A DNA stretch of 64,000 nt. Source: Gilliamella sp. Pas-s25 (GTDB taxonomy: Bacteria > Pseudomonadota > Gammaproteobacteria > Enterobacterales > Orbaceae). The notes beneath the pieces were generated by a model, which saw nothing but the letters and a program-made list of their open reading frames with translations, was not told the DNA's origin and searched no databases. Position numbers and translations under genes: made by a program. This document shows positions 38,542 to 48,113 of this stretch, one piece after another (the stretch's first letter is position 1; each line of letters starts with the position of its first letter). Location of the stretch: the NCBI RefSeq assembly GCF_009795885.1, contig NZ_WTEV01000002.1, positions 1 to 64,000 on the forward strand. Reading direction: 5' to 3'.

Positions 38542-39138
38542 ATGAAGAAATTTTTATTATTGGTAGGATTATTGTTTAGTGCATGGACAGCTTGGGCAGG
38601 CGATAAAGAAGTTTTACAACAGCGTCTAGATAAAATTGATGGGTTTTATGCACAGTTTTCGCAAGATGTAAAAACAATCGATAATCAACCCGTTCAACAG
38701 GGTAAAGGTGATTTATGGGTGACTAGGCCTTATTATTTCAATTGGACCATGAACGAGCCAGATGTAACATCAATTATTTCCGATGGAAAAAATATGTGGG
38801 TTTATACGCCCGCTGTTGAACAAGTAACAGTAATGGATTTAAAAAAAGCAGTTGATAATCGTTTAATGTTACTTATTACTGATAGTCATAATTCAATATG
38901 GAATGCTTATAACGTTACACGTAAGCAAAATTCGTTTACACTAAAAGCCACCGATGGTTCTAATCAAGACTTTATTATTTCGGTTTTACCAACTGGGATG
39001 ATCTCAAATTTTACGATAATTGAAGAAGATGGACAACGCAGTTTTTATGATTTGTCTCGACAAAAATTAGGTAAAGTATCATTAGACAAGTTCAAATTTA
39101 CACCACCAGCTGGTGTGACTATTGACGATCAACGCTAG
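38542..39138 (+). CDS. lolA: Outer-membrane lipoprotein carrier protein
   Basis: A 198-residue periplasmic chaperone carrying lipoproteins from LolCDE to LolB. The signal peptide is MKKFLLLVGLLFSAWTAWA, cleaved before GDKE. The mature protein has DGFYAQFSQDVKT, GKGDLWVTRPYYFNWTMNEP, SDGKNMWVYTPAVEQVTVMD and FKFTPPAGVTIDDQR at the C-terminus, all typical of LolA. An AAGGA site precedes the ATG. It is divergent from rarA. Confidence 0.94.
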   Translation: MKKFLLLVGLLFSAWTAWAGDKEVLQQRLDKIDGFYAQFSQDVKTIDNQPVQQGKGDLWVTRPYYFNWTMNEPDVTSIISDGKNMWVYTPAVEQVTVMDLKKAVDNRLMLLITDSHNSIWNAYNVTRKQNSFTLKATDGSNQDFIISVLPTGMISNFTIIEEDGQRSFYDLSRQKLGKVSLDKFKFTPPAGVTIDDQR

Positions 39139-39173
39139 CGTTTTATAATATTTTTTATGCAAAAAATTATTAT

Positions 39174-39207
39174 ATTGGCGTTATTTGGTATATAAAACAA
39201 CGCCAAT
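39174..39207. terminator. Convergent terminator between lolA and exuR
   Basis: A 9-bp stem ATTGGCGTT / AACGCCAAT with a 16-nt loop in the convergent gap. The T-run is weak. Confidence 0.5.
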
Positions 39208-39268
39208 TAATTTAAGTTGGCAATTTTATTGTTAGTGTTTTTTGTTATCTTGTCTGATGAGAAAGTAT

Positions 39269-40048
39269 TTACTCGTAGTTATCTTCATTAATGCTAACAA
39301 CTGGATTATCAGAGAATAGATAATGATCGCGTTTAGTTTCAAAATCCTCGCTTGTGGCATCAAATAGCATTTTTTTCGTATTTTCTAAGTGTTGCCACAT
39401 AGCTAATTTAGCAGCTTTAGGATCTCGATTAATGAGAGCTTCTAAAATTTTGTCGTGTTCTTCCCACCAACTTTCAATATCTTGTTGTTGAACATGCTCA
39501 TGAAGTTTTTTCCACAAAGGGTTTAATGTTCTTTGCCGCCATGTTTCTTGAACAATGGTAATTAAAGCTGTATTACGAGTTATCATAGCGATTTGAGTAT
39601 GGAATTTTAAGTCCCAATTCGAGTCACGATAATGATCTTCTTGTTTTGCATTATGTTGGATTTCTAATAGTTTAACGATATCATCTTTAGTAATTTGAGT
39701 TGCGGCAAATTCTGCAATATTGCTTTCTATTAGCTGACGAGCTTGCAGTAGTTCAAATGGTCCAGTGGTGGAAAAATTTAAACCGGGTGAAGATGTTAAA
39801 ATATTGGATTGTAAACTATTGGCAATAACATGAATACCAGATCCTTTTCGTGCATCAACAAAACCTTCAACTTCAAGCATAATAATTGCTTCTCTTACAA
39901 CTGAACGACTAACTTCTAATTCTTCACAAATTAATCTTTCTGACGGTAATTTGCTACCAACTGGGTAAATACCATTAATAATTCTTTTTTTTAATTCAGT
40001 TGCAATAATTTGATAAAGTCGTTGATATTCGTTTTGTTCCTGAGTCAT
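39269..40048 (-). CDS. exuR: Hexuronate utilisation repressor ExuR (GntR/FadR family)
   Basis: A protein of about 259 residues very close to E. coli ExuR. It has the winged-helix HTH ([65 protein letters not shown]). The FCD ligand domain follows ([69 protein letters not shown]). It binds galacturonate or glucuronate and releases DNA. The start at 40048 ([12 protein letters not shown]) matches homologues; a further 16 codons upstream are open. It is divergent from the uxa genes across a region with palindromic sites and the exuT stub. Confidence 0.9.
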   Translation of the reverse strand: MTQEQNEYQRLYQIIATELKKRIINGIYPVGSKLPSERLICEELEVSRSVVREAIIMLEVEGFVDARKGSGIHVIANSLQSNILTSSPGLNFSTTGPFELLQARQLIESNIAEFAATQITKDDIVKLLEIQHNAKQEDHYRDSNWDLKFHTQIAMITRNTALITIVQETWRQRTLNPLWKKLHEHVQQQDIESWWEEHDKILEALINRDPKAAKLAMWQHLENTKKMLFDATSEDFETKRDHYLFSDNPVVSINEDNYE

Positions 40049-40205
40049 GGTAACTTTTACATAATTCCTAAATTGCTCATCATTGTAAAATAACATCTAA
40101 TCGTGCGGAGTTAAATAATATTGTTCTATTTTTTTCAATTTAAGAGACCATTCATCAAAGATAACTTACAAATGGTGAGCTTGTCATATAATTTATGAAT
40201 TTTAA

Positions 40206-40243
40206 TTATGTGATGTATGTCAACTTTTTTAGTTATCATACAT
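40206..40243. promoter_or_regulatory. CRP-like site and palindromic candidate ExuR operator
   Basis: TGTGATGTATGTCAAC at 40209-40224 matches the CRP core TGTGA-N6-TCACA at 8 of 10 positions. Overlapping it, ATGTATG (40213-40219) and CATACAT (40237-40243) form an inverted repeat, with a second inner pair AACT / AGTT. The spot is between exuR and the exuT stub, where an operator for both directions is expected. Assignment to ExuR is inference. Confidence 0.45.
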
Positions 40244-40284
40244 GTTAATATAGACCAAAACATAAGCGTACTTGGAGTATTAAT

Positions 40285-40452
40285 ATGTATAAAACAATTA
40301 AAAATTTAAGATGGTATATGGATAGCGTTAGTAACCATAGAAACAATATTAGGTTATCTTACACGAAATTCCATAGCTGTTGCTACTCCAGCGTTTTGAA
40401 TGAAGTAATGGGTCTGACAACTTATTTAAAAACGCCGACAACAAACGAATAA
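40285..40452 (+). pseudogene. exuT: Frameshifted 5' remnant of hexuronate transporter exuT
   Basis: A GGAG ribosome site (40274-40277) precedes ATG at 40285. The frame reads MYKTIKNLRWYM, matching the ExuT start MRKIKGLRWYM. One extra base near 40321 then shifts the frame. The next frame reads IALVTIETILGYLTRN then SIAVATPAF, matching ExuT IALVTLGTVLGYLTRN and TVAAAAPTL. A second shift returns LNEVMGLTT (ExuT LMEELNIST). The match ends near 40420 and the remaining 90% of the gene is missing. In frame zero the stub could encode a 55-residue peptide, probably without function. It explains why uxaC lies so far from its regulator. Confidence 0.85.
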
Positions 40453-40463
40453 TAACTAATTTG

Positions 40464-40490
40464 ATTACATGTGATATTAGCCTATGTAAT
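40464..40490. promoter_or_regulatory. Candidate operator upstream of uxaC
   Basis: Inverted repeat ATTACAT / ATGTAAT with 13 bp between the arms, 33 bp before the uxaC start codon. Possible ExuR-type or other dimeric-regulator site. Confidence 0.35.
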
Positions 40491-40522
40491 TAAATAGTTA
40501 ATACTACATTATGGAGAAGAAA

Positions 40523-41935
40523 ATGTTTTTTTTAACTGAAGATTTTTTACTAGACACAGAATTTTCTCGTCAGCTTTATCATAATTATGCTGCTGAACAG
40601 CCGATTTTTGATTATCACTGTCATTTACCTCCTGAACAAATTGCTCAAGATTATCAATTTAAAAACCTATATGACATCTGGTTAAAAGGTGATCATTATA
40701 AATGGCGAGCGATGCGTACTAATGGTGTTGCTGAAAAATTTTGTACTGGTACTGACGTAGATGATTTTGAAAAGTTTAAAGCTTGGGCTGAAACCGTACC
40801 ACATACCATAGGCAACCCTCTATATCATTGGACTCATTTAGAGCTTCGTCGACCATTTGGTATTGATAATATTTTATTATCTCCATCAACTGCTGAAACG
40901 ATTTGGAATAAATGTAATGCAATGCTAGAAACTAAAGCATTTTCAGCCCGTAGCATTATGAAAAAAATGAACGTCAAAATGGTCGGTACAACTGATGATC
41001 CGATAGATGATTTAGTTCATCATAAAACGATTGCACAAGATAGCTCATTTGATATTAAAGTATTACCAAGTTGGCGCCCCGACAAAGCATTTAATATTGA
41101 CTCTGAATTTTTTGTTGCTTATTTAGAAAAATTATCTGCGGCTGCAGATATGACAATATCAAGCTTTCACGTACTTTGCCAAGCGTTATCAAAACGAATG
41201 GATCATTTTGAGCAACATGGTTGTAAAGTGTCTGACCATGCATTAGATACTGTTGTTTATGAAAAAGCCTCAGAAAAAGAGTTAGATACTATCTTAACTA
41301 AACGATTATCGGGTGCTACGTTGAGTGCTAAAGAAACAGCACAATTTAAAACAGCAGTACTTATCTTTTTAGGTGGTGAATATCACAAACGCGGTTGGGT
41401 ACAGCAGTATCATATTGGTGCATTGCGTAACAATAACTCGAAAATGTTTAATCTGATGGGACCTGATGTGGGCTTTGATTCGATTAATGATTCACCAATT
41501 GCTCAGCCACTATCTCGTTTGTTAGATGCACAAGCAAAACAAAATGCATTACCTAAAACAATACTCTATTGTTTAAATCCTTCTGATAATGAAATTCTAG
41601 GTACGATGATAGGTAATTTTCAGGGAGAAGGTATTCGCGGAAAAATGCAATTTGGTTCAGGGTGGTGGTTTAATGATCAAAAAGACGGCATGATTCGTCA
41701 AATGACTCAACTTGCGCAACTTGGTTTATTAAGCCGTTTTGTCGGTATGTTAACTGATAGCCGTAGTTTTCTTTCTTATACTCGGCACGAATATTTTAGG
41801 CGCATTTTATGCCGCATGATTGGCCGTTGGGTTGAAGATGGCGAAGCCCCTCGTGATATCGAGTTATTAGGTCAAATGGTCAAAAATATTAGTTTTGATA
41901 ATGCTAAAAACTATTTTGATATTGAATTAAGTTAA
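40523..41935 (+). CDS. uxaC: Glucuronate (uronate) isomerase
   Basis: A 470-residue enzyme isomerising D-galacturonate to D-tagaturonate and D-glucuronate to D-fructuronate. Family segments: [39 protein letters not shown] (metal-binding HCH), [99 protein letters not shown]. The start at 40523 (MFFLTEDF) is chosen because GGAGAAG lies just upstream; the Met at 40511 would sit on that ribosome site. First of uxaC-uxaB-uxaA. Confidence 0.94.
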   Translation: MFFLTEDFLLDTEFSRQLYHNYAAEQPIFDYHCHLPPEQIAQDYQFKNLYDIWLKGDHYKWRAMRTNGVAEKFCTGTDVDDFEKFKAWAETVPHTIGNPLYHWTHLELRRPFGIDNILLSPSTAETIWNKCNAMLETKAFSARSIMKKMNVKMVGTTDDPIDDLVHHKTIAQDSSFDIKVLPSWRPDKAFNIDSEFFVAYLEKLSAAADMTISSFHVLCQALSKRMDHFEQHGCKVSDHALDTVVYEKASEKELDTILTKRLSGATLSAKETAQFKTAVLIFLGGEYHKRGWVQQYHIGALRNNNSKMFNLMGPDVGFDSINDSPIAQPLSRLLDAQAKQNALPKTILYCLNPSDNEILGTMIGNFQGEGIRGKMQFGSGWWFNDQKDGMIRQMTQLAQLGLLSRFVGMLTDSRSFLSYTRHEYFRRILCRMIGRWVEDGEAPRDIELLGQMVKNISFDNAKNYFDIELS

Positions 41936-41958
41936 CTAGTTAAAAAAGAGTGATGCTC

Positions 41959-43422
41959 ATGAAGAGATTAAACAGAAAAGACTTTCCCGGCGCAAAATAT
42001 ACTACACGTGTTGTTCAGTTTGGCGAAGGTAATTTTTTACGTGCATTTTTAGATTGGCAATTAGATATTCTTAACGAAAAAACAGATCTTGATGCTGGCG
42101 TTGTCATTGTTCGCCCATTAAATACAGACTTTCCACCATCGTTAAATACTCAAGATGGATTATATACTACACTGATTCGTGGTTTAAATGAACATAGTGA
42201 AGCAGTAAAAGAATTTAGGATGATACGTTCAGTCAATGATGAGATAAATGTTTATACTCAGTATGATCAATATCTTGAATTGGCTAAAGATCCGAATATT
42301 CAATTTATTTTTTCTAATACTACCGAAGCAGGCATCAGTTATGTTGAAAGTGATAAACTTACTGATAAGCCCGCTATTAGTTATCCCGCTAAACTAACTG
42401 CTTTTTTACATGAAAGATTTTTACATTTTTCTGGCAGTAAACAAAGCGGGTTAATCATAATTCCTTGTGAATTAATTGATTATAATGGCGATGCACTTAA
42501 AAAATTAGTACTTAACTATGCTCAACAATGGCAGTTATCAGATAAATTTGTTTCATGGATCGAAAATGATAACTTATTTTGTTCAACATTAGTCGACAGA
42601 ATTGTGCCCGGTTATCCAAAAGCACAAATTACTGAGCTAGAAACCGAATTAGGGTATAAAGATAATTTCATTGATACTGCTGAGTACTTCTATTTATTTG
42701 TTATTCAAGGACCTCAATGGTTAGCTGAAAAACTCTGCCTAGATAAGTGCAATATGAATATCAAAATTGTTGATGATATCAAACCATATAAAGAGCGAAA
42801 AGTAGCTATTTTAAATGGTGCACATACTGCATTAGTCCCTGTTGCTTATCTTGCTGGGATTGACACTGTGGGTGAGTCAATGAATGACCCTCAAATTTTA
42901 TCTTATATTAAAGATACGATTTTTGATGAGATTATCCCTGTTTTAGATTTACCACATCAAGAATTAGTGGATTTTGCTGAGTCCGTGATTAATCGTTTTA
43001 AAAATCCATTTATTGAACATCAATTAATGTCGATAGCTTTAAATAGCATGACAAAATTCAAAACTCGGATTCTTCCACAATTACTTGCTTATCAAAAAGA
43101 GAAAGGTGTATTACCTAAACATTTAGTCTTTTCTTTTGCGGCTTTAATCGCTTTATATCGAGGTATTCGTAATGAACAAAATTACTCATTACAAGATGAT
43201 GCCATTTGGTTAGAGCGTTTTCGTTCTGGATGGATAAAGATTGCTGAAGGTCGAGGAACTTTGGCTGATTTAGTTAACACTATATTAAGTGATAATACTC
43301 ATTGGGAGCATGATTTACTAAGTATTCCTCAATTAGCGGAAACGATAACTCAGTATTTAGCTGTCATCATCGAAAAAGGTGTACGCCCTGCGATTGAACA
43401 ATGTGGTATTAGTGGTAAATAG
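41959..43422 (+). CDS. uxaB: Tagaturonate reductase (altronate oxidoreductase)
   Basis: A 487-residue mannitol-dehydrogenase-family enzyme (483 in E. coli) reducing D-tagaturonate to D-altronate with NADH. The N-terminal Rossmann part is [20 protein letters not shown]; then [65 protein letters not shown] and [20 protein letters not shown]. The start is set at 41959 ([11 protein letters not shown]) because homologues begin MKTLNRRDFPGA and AAAAGAG precedes it; earlier GTG/ATG codons at 41950 and 41953 are less likely. It follows uxaC by about 20 bp. Confidence 0.94.
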   Translation: MKRLNRKDFPGAKYTTRVVQFGEGNFLRAFLDWQLDILNEKTDLDAGVVIVRPLNTDFPPSLNTQDGLYTTLIRGLNEHSEAVKEFRMIRSVNDEINVYTQYDQYLELAKDPNIQFIFSNTTEAGISYVESDKLTDKPAISYPAKLTAFLHERFLHFSGSKQSGLIIIPCELIDYNGDALKKLVLNYAQQWQLSDKFVSWIENDNLFCSTLVDRIVPGYPKAQITELETELGYKDNFIDTAEYFYLFVIQGPQWLAEKLCLDKCNMNIKIVDDIKPYKERKVAILNGAHTALVPVAYLAGIDTVGESMNDPQILSYIKDTIFDEIIPVLDLPHQELVDFAESVINRFKNPFIEHQLMSIALNSMTKFKTRILPQLLAYQKEKGVLPKHLVFSFAALIALYRGIRNEQNYSLQDDAIWLERFRSGWIKIAEGRGTLADLVNTILSDNTHWEHDLLSIPQLAETITQYLAVIIEKGVRPAIEQCGISGK

Positions 43423-43435
43423 AACGAGTGATGTG

Positions 43436-44935
43436 ATGATTAAATTTATAAAAATAAATAACAAAGATAATGTTGGTGTAGCATTATCAGATTTGGAAGC
43501 ACACCAAGCCAATATTATGGTCGATGGTCACCATATTGATCTACAACAACCTATCAAACAAGGACATAAATTTGCTCTTAAAGATCTTGAGCAAGGTGAC
43601 AATATTATTAAATATGGTTTGCCTATCGGGCATGCAACTTGCTCAATTAAAGCTGGTGAACATATCCATTCACAAAATTTGAAAACCAATTTGAATGATA
43701 TTGATGATTATCAGTATCATCCACATTTGTCTAAAAATAATTCATTACACGAAATACCAGATAAGGAAGTGCAGATTTATCGTCGTCAAAATGGTCAAGT
43801 AGGTATTCGTAATGAACTATGGATTATACCGACGGTGACATGTATTAATGGTATTGCCCAACAAATTGTTAAACAGTTTTGTGAAGAGTTAAATAATCAA
43901 TTAGAAATTGATGGCATTACCGTGCTTGAGCATCCTTATGGATGTTCTCAATTAGGACAAGATCATAAAAATACCAAAATTATTTTACAAGATTTAGTCA
44001 AACATCCTAATGCTGGAGCAGTGTTAGTAATTGGACTAGGTTGTGAAAATAATCAAATATCTGAGTTCAAAGCTGATTTGGGCGAATATGATGAGTCTCG
44101 AGTCAGATTCCTTGTTGCGCAACAAGAAACAGATGAAGTTGAATCAGCTTTAGGTCACCTAAGAGAACTTTACGCTATTATGAAAAATGATAAGCGGGAA
44201 TTAGGTCGATTAAGTGAATTGAAATTTGGTTTAGAGTGCGGTGGTTCGGATGGTTTTTCTGGTATTACCGCCAACCCAATGCTTGGGTTATTTTCTGATT
44301 ACGTTATTTCACATGGTGGAACCAGTGTACTCACTGAAGTGCCAGAAATGTTTGGTGCTGAAAATATCTTAATGTCGCATTGTGTTGATGAGTCGACCTT
44401 TGATAAAACAGTGCATATGATTAATGATTTTAAACAATATTTTATTTCAAATAATCAACCTATTTATGAAAACCCCTCACCAGGAAATAAAGCTGGTGGT
44501 ATCACCACACTAGAAGAAAAATCACTCGGCTGTACTCAAAAAGCAGGTGGAAGTGAAGTTATAGATGTTCTTAAATATGGGCAAATGTTAACAAAACAAG
44601 GACTTAATTTGCTCAGTGCTCCAGGAAATGATGCGGTTGCGACAGGCGCTTTATCTGCAGCAGGGTGCCATATGGTGTTATTTACAACAGGTAGAGGAAC
44701 GCCTTATGGTGGAGTTGTACCTACTGTCAAAATTGCTACTAATAGTCAATTAGCAGAAAAAAAAGTGAATTGGATTGATTTTGATGCAGGAAAACTTATC
44801 CATGGAGTTCCAATGCAATCACTATTAACAGAATTCATTGAGCACATCGTTCTTATTGCTAACGGAAAGAAAACATGCAACGAAAAAAATAATTTCAGAA
44901 ATTTGGCCATTTTAAAAAGTGGCGTAACTCTCTAA
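43436..44935 (+). CDS. uxaA: Altronate dehydratase
   Basis: A 499-residue enzyme dehydrating D-altronate to 2-keto-3-deoxygluconate, iron-dependent. It has the small N-terminal SAF domain (GHKFALKDLEQGDNIIKYGL, PIGHATCSIKAGEHIHSQNL) and the large D-altronate dehydratase domain (RQNGQVGIRNELWIIPTVTC, HPYGCSQLGQDH, GAVLVIGLGCENNQ, LKFGLECGGSDGFSGITANP, ENPSPGNKAGGITTLEEKSL, GTPYGGVVPTVKIATNS). The start at 43436 (MIKFIKI) matches E. coli MQYIKI; the 19 extra residues upstream are unsupported. It follows uxaB by 13 bp. UxuAB and KDG kinase/aldolase are not in the window. Confidence 0.94.
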   Translation: MIKFIKINNKDNVGVALSDLEAHQANIMVDGHHIDLQQPIKQGHKFALKDLEQGDNIIKYGLPIGHATCSIKAGEHIHSQNLKTNLNDIDDYQYHPHLSKNNSLHEIPDKEVQIYRRQNGQVGIRNELWIIPTVTCINGIAQQIVKQFCEELNNQLEIDGITVLEHPYGCSQLGQDHKNTKIILQDLVKHPNAGAVLVIGLGCENNQISEFKADLGEYDESRVRFLVAQQETDEVESALGHLRELYAIMKNDKRELGRLSELKFGLECGGSDGFSGITANPMLGLFSDYVISHGGTSVLTEVPEMFGAENILMSHCVDESTFDKTVHMINDFKQYFISNNQPIYENPSPGNKAGGITTLEEKSLGCTQKAGGSEVIDVLKYGQMLTKQGLNLLSAPGNDAVATGALSAAGCHMVLFTTGRGTPYGGVVPTVKIATNSQLAEKKVNWIDFDAGKLIHGVPMQSLLTEFIEHIVLIANGKKTCNEKNNFRNLAILKSGVTL

Positions 44936-44966
44936 AAATAATTATTCATTTATTAGTTAATGATGT

Positions 44967-45005
44967 CATTAAGTCACTTTGACTTAATGCAGGAGGCGTT
45001 TTTTT
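44967..45005 (+). terminator. Hairpin between uxaA and the GPH transporter
   Basis: A perfect 10-bp stem CATTAAGTCA / TGACTTAATG with a 3-nt loop. A T7 run begins at 44999, nine bases after the stem, so it may be a partial terminator letting some transcripts reach the transporter. Confidence 0.55.
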
Positions 45006-45028
45006 ATAAATAATATAGGAATCATATT

Positions 45029-46531
45029 ATGGGAAACAATAAAGATAAAAAAATCACATGGTTAGTAAGATTTTCCTACGGAAGTGGTAATTTAATTGGT
45101 AGTGGTGCGCTTGCAATTAGTGGTGCATGGTTGCTCTATTTTTATACTACATTTTGTGGGTTAACCGTTGTTCAAGCCGCAGTTATTTTCTCTATTGCGA
45201 CTTATTTGGATGTAATCTTGAACCCATTAATGGGCTTTATTACCGACAATTTTTATCAAACTAAAATAGGTCAACGTTTTGGGCGGCGGCGATTTTTTAT
45301 CCTAATGGGTATTCCATTAATGACGATTTACCCAATGTTATGGATTAATGGAATGGGATTTTGGTATTACCTTATTACATATATTCTATTTGAAATCATT
45401 TATACCAGTATTATGATTCCATTTAATACTTTACCTGTTGAAATGACTTCTAATTTTTCTCAGCGTACTTATTTAACTGGTTCAAAAGCAATGTTTGGTA
45501 AAGTAGCTAATTTCTTAGGTGCTGCAATACCGGGAGTGTTCTTTTACTTTTATAGCAAAGAGTCAGCAACTCCGTTTTTGTTAACTGGTATTACTTATGC
45601 TGCGATTATGATGTCGGCGTTAATTTTGCTCTATTGTAACAGCTGGGAAAAACCAAAAGAGCAAGTTAAAGATGAATATGTACATAGCTTTTTTGAAGCA
45701 ATCAAAAAACTTTTTATTGATATATTTTCAACCTTCCGTATTAAAACTTTCAGAACTCATTTAGGCATGTATTTGTTTGGTTTTGGTGCCGAATGGTTAT
45801 TTACTGCTGTATTTACTTATTTTATCGTATTTAGCTTAGGTGAACCACGCTCATTTGTTGCTTCAATGAACTCTTTAAGCAGTATTTGTCAGTTATTTTC
45901 AACTGCTTTCTTTATGATGTATTGTGCCAAAAAAGGTTTTAAAAAACCGTTCATTATTGCGTTACTGATTGTTGTTTCATCCATGATTGGTTATGTCGGC
46001 ATCTACTATTTTAATCTTCCTCAGGCGACTTGGATTGTTATTGGTATTACCATTTGGTTTGGTTTAGGAACTGGCGGTGTTTATTACATTCCGTGGAGTG
46101 TTTATGTCTTCCTTGCTGACGTTGATGAAGTAGTGACTAATCGACGCCGTGAAGGTGTTTATGCTGGCGCGATGACAATGGCAGGAAAATTAGTTCGCGC
46201 ATCCATTGTATTTATACTTGGTATTATATTAAGTACATATGGATTTGAATCAAAATCACATGTACAGCCACAAAGCGCCATTGATGCAATTAATGGTATT
46301 ATTATTTATGGTGTTATTGGCATGGCATTAATCGGTTGTTTCTTTGCATGGAAAATGAAACTTGATCATGCTACACATTCAGTCATTATTAATGAAGTTG
46401 CACGTATTCGACAAGGTGGAAAAATGGAAGATGTCACCCCTGAAACAAAAAAAGTAGTCGAAGAATTATCAGGTATTGCTTATGAAAAATGTTTTGGTAA
46501 TAACAATATTGGTTTTAAACAAAAAGTGTAA
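45029..46531 (+). CDS. GPH-family sugar:cation symporter, probable oligogalacturonide/uronide transporter
   Basis: A 500-residue 12-helix carrier of the glycoside-pentoside-hexuronide family. Signatures: FSYGSGNLIGSGALAISGAW, TYLDVILNPLMGFITDN, GQRFGRRRFFILMGIPLM, TSIMIPFNTLPVEMTSNFSQ, RTYLTGSKAMFGKVANFLGA and DEVVTNRRREGVYAGAMTMA. The NRRREG segment and about 500-residue length fit TogT/RhiT-like oligouronide carriers better than sugar symporters such as MelB. It lies between uxaCBA and a GH28 gene, so import of galacturonate oligomers, which would also replace the lost ExuT, is the likely job. The substrate is inferred from context. Confidence 0.75.
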   Translation: MGNNKDKKITWLVRFSYGSGNLIGSGALAISGAWLLYFYTTFCGLTVVQAAVIFSIATYLDVILNPLMGFITDNFYQTKIGQRFGRRRFFILMGIPLMTIYPMLWINGMGFWYYLITYILFEIIYTSIMIPFNTLPVEMTSNFSQRTYLTGSKAMFGKVANFLGAAIPGVFFYFYSKESATPFLLTGITYAAIMMSALILLYCNSWEKPKEQVKDEYVHSFFEAIKKLFIDIFSTFRIKTFRTHLGMYLFGFGAEWLFTAVFTYFIVFSLGEPRSFVASMNSLSSICQLFSTAFFMMYCAKKGFKKPFIIALLIVVSSMIGYVGIYYFNLPQATWIVIGITIWFGLGTGGVYYIPWSVYVFLADVDEVVTNRRREGVYAGAMTMAGKLVRASIVFILGIILSTYGFESKSHVQPQSAIDAINGIIIYGVIGMALIGCFFAWKMKLDHATHSVIINEVARIRQGGKMEDVTPETKKVVEELSGIAYEKCFGNNNIGFKQKV

Positions 46532-46603
46532 CAACAAAATAGAACTTATTAAATAAATTATCAGGATTAATTATTGCAAATTCTGTTATTTATTCGTTAA
46601 TTA

Positions 46604-46655
46604 ATAAACGGTAAAGAAAAATTATTTCCTTACCGTTTATAAAACAGTAAGGAAA
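46604..46655 (+). promoter_or_regulatory. Leader hairpins just upstream of the GH28 start
   Basis: Arms ATAAACGGTAA (46604-46614) and TTACCGTTTAT (46630-46640) pair, extended inward by GAAA / TTTC. The 3' part TTTCCTTAC (46625-46633) is also perfectly complementary to GTAAGGAAA (46647-46655), which carries the ribosome-binding AGGA of the next gene. The two pairings exclude each other. The first is longer and should normally leave the ribosome site free. It may also serve as the terminator of the transporter gene. Confidence 0.5.
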
Positions 46656-46659
46656 AATA

Positions 46660-47982
46660 ATGACAACAGTATCAGTAATAAATTTTGGCGCTATTGGTGA
46701 TGGGAAATCAATGAATACCATTGCTTTTGAAAAAGCAATACAGCATATTAAAAAATTAGGCGGAGGAACAGTCGTTGTTCCTTCAGGCATTTATTATACA
46801 GGGGCAATTCAACTCTGTAGTAATTTAACTTTTGTTATTGAGCAAGGTGCAACTTTACTATTTTCTAATAATTCAAATGATTATCCTGTTGTTAACTCGC
46901 GTTGGGAAGGCGTAAAACAAGATATATACATGCCGTGTATATATGGGAAAAATATTGAAAATGTGATTATTACTGGTGGCGGTACAATCGATGGTAATGG
47001 TCAAAAATGGTGGCATATTTTCCGTAATGAGCGTAGTTGCCTTAAATATCCAAGACCTTATCTGATTGGATTTGATTTTTGTGAACGAGTAACTATTGAA
47101 AAACTGTTTTTAACTCAATCACCAAGCTGGACGGTCCATCCAATGGAATCAAATAATGTAGTTGTAGATAATGTATCGATTCTAAATCCTGCTGACTCAC
47201 CAAATACAGATGGAATTAACCCAGAATCTTGCCGTAATGTTAGAATATCAAATTGCTATATTGACGTGGGGGATGATTGTATTGCGATTAAAGCAGGTAC
47301 AGAAGAAACAACTGAAAAAAGCCCTTGTGAAAACATTTTAATTACTAATTGTAATATGATCCATGGTCACGGAGCCGTAGTGTTAGGTAGTGAAATGAGT
47401 GGCTGTATTAGGAATGTGACTATTACTAATTGTGTGTTTCAAAAAACCGATCGTGGAGTGAGATTTAAAACTCGCCGGGGTCGAGGTGGCATAATTTCGG
47501 ATATCACTTTTAGCAATATTGTCATGGACGAAGTACTGTCAGCATTTGTCATGAACTACTATTACTATTGTGGACCTAAAGGTAATGATCCTATTGTTTG
47601 GAATAAAAAAGCATTACAAGTTAATGAATCAACACCAGCATGTAATAACATTAGTTTTTCTAATATTATTGCGAAAAATGTCCGAGCTTATGCCGGATTT
47701 TTATATGGTATTCCGGAATCACCAATATCTAATATTTCGTTTGATAATATCCGTATATCAATGCAAGTTAATGCTCAAGCAGGGGAAGTTGACATGTTTA
47801 AAGATGTCAAACCTGAAGCAGGAAAAGGTTTTTTTATCGAAAACGCAGATAGCATTTTATTTAACAATGTAATTATTGATAATATCGTTAGCGAACCACT
47901 GAATATTAGAAATAGTACGAACGTTTATGTTAATCAATCCTTTGTAAAACAAGATGGTAAATTAGTAAGTCTTACGGTTTAA
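46660..47982 (+). CDS. Glycoside hydrolase family 28 polygalacturonase, probably cytosolic exo-type
   Basis: A 440-residue right-handed beta-helix enzyme that hydrolyses alpha-1,4-galacturonan. Catalytic motifs are all present: NTD at 182-184 (DSPNTDGINPES), DD at 205-206 (DVGDDCIAIKAG), GHG at 236-238 (HGHGAVVLGSEMSG) and RxK at 268-270 (RGVRFKTRRGRGG). Beta-helix coils (ENVIITGGGTIDGNG, RNVRISNCYI, SNIVMDEVLS) fill the rest. There is no signal peptide: the chain begins MTTVSVINFGAIGDG directly at the fold, so the enzyme probably acts on imported oligogalacturonides and yields galacturonate for UxaC. A GGAA ribosome site is overlapped by a leader structure. Confidence 0.9.
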   Translation: MTTVSVINFGAIGDGKSMNTIAFEKAIQHIKKLGGGTVVVPSGIYYTGAIQLCSNLTFVIEQGATLLFSNNSNDYPVVNSRWEGVKQDIYMPCIYGKNIENVIITGGGTIDGNGQKWWHIFRNERSCLKYPRPYLIGFDFCERVTIEKLFLTQSPSWTVHPMESNNVVVDNVSILNPADSPNTDGINPESCRNVRISNCYIDVGDDCIAIKAGTEETTEKSPCENILITNCNMIHGHGAVVLGSEMSGCIRNVTITNCVFQKTDRGVRFKTRRGRGGIISDITFSNIVMDEVLSAFVMNYYYYCGPKGNDPIVWNKKALQVNESTPACNNISFSNIIAKNVRAYAGFLYGIPESPISNISFDNIRISMQVNAQAGEVDMFKDVKPEAGKGFFIENADSILFNNVIIDNIVSEPLNIRNSTNVYVNQSFVKQDGKLVSLTV

Positions 47983-47995
47983 CATTATTGCCAAA

Positions 47996-48024
47996 AATAA
48001 CCGCTTTATAGCGGTTATTTTTTA
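47996..48024 (+). terminator. Terminator after the GH28 gene
   Basis: A 10-bp stem AATAACCGCT / AGCGGTTATT with a TTAT loop, followed by a T-run. It ends the uronate operon. Confidence 0.88.
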
Positions 48025-48113
48025 TAGCAACAATATACAATATCAATAGTTGTTAGTAACTAAGTGCTTTTTAGTCGCATTGAGAAAATCAGTATAAAGC
48101 AAAAGCAAAGCCG

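Noticed and set aside
40285-40452. A real small 55-codon gene with a good ribosome site upstream of uxaC
   Set aside because: It matches the start of ExuT across shifting frames, so it is better read as a pseudogene stub. The in-frame C-terminal half has no protein-like pattern.
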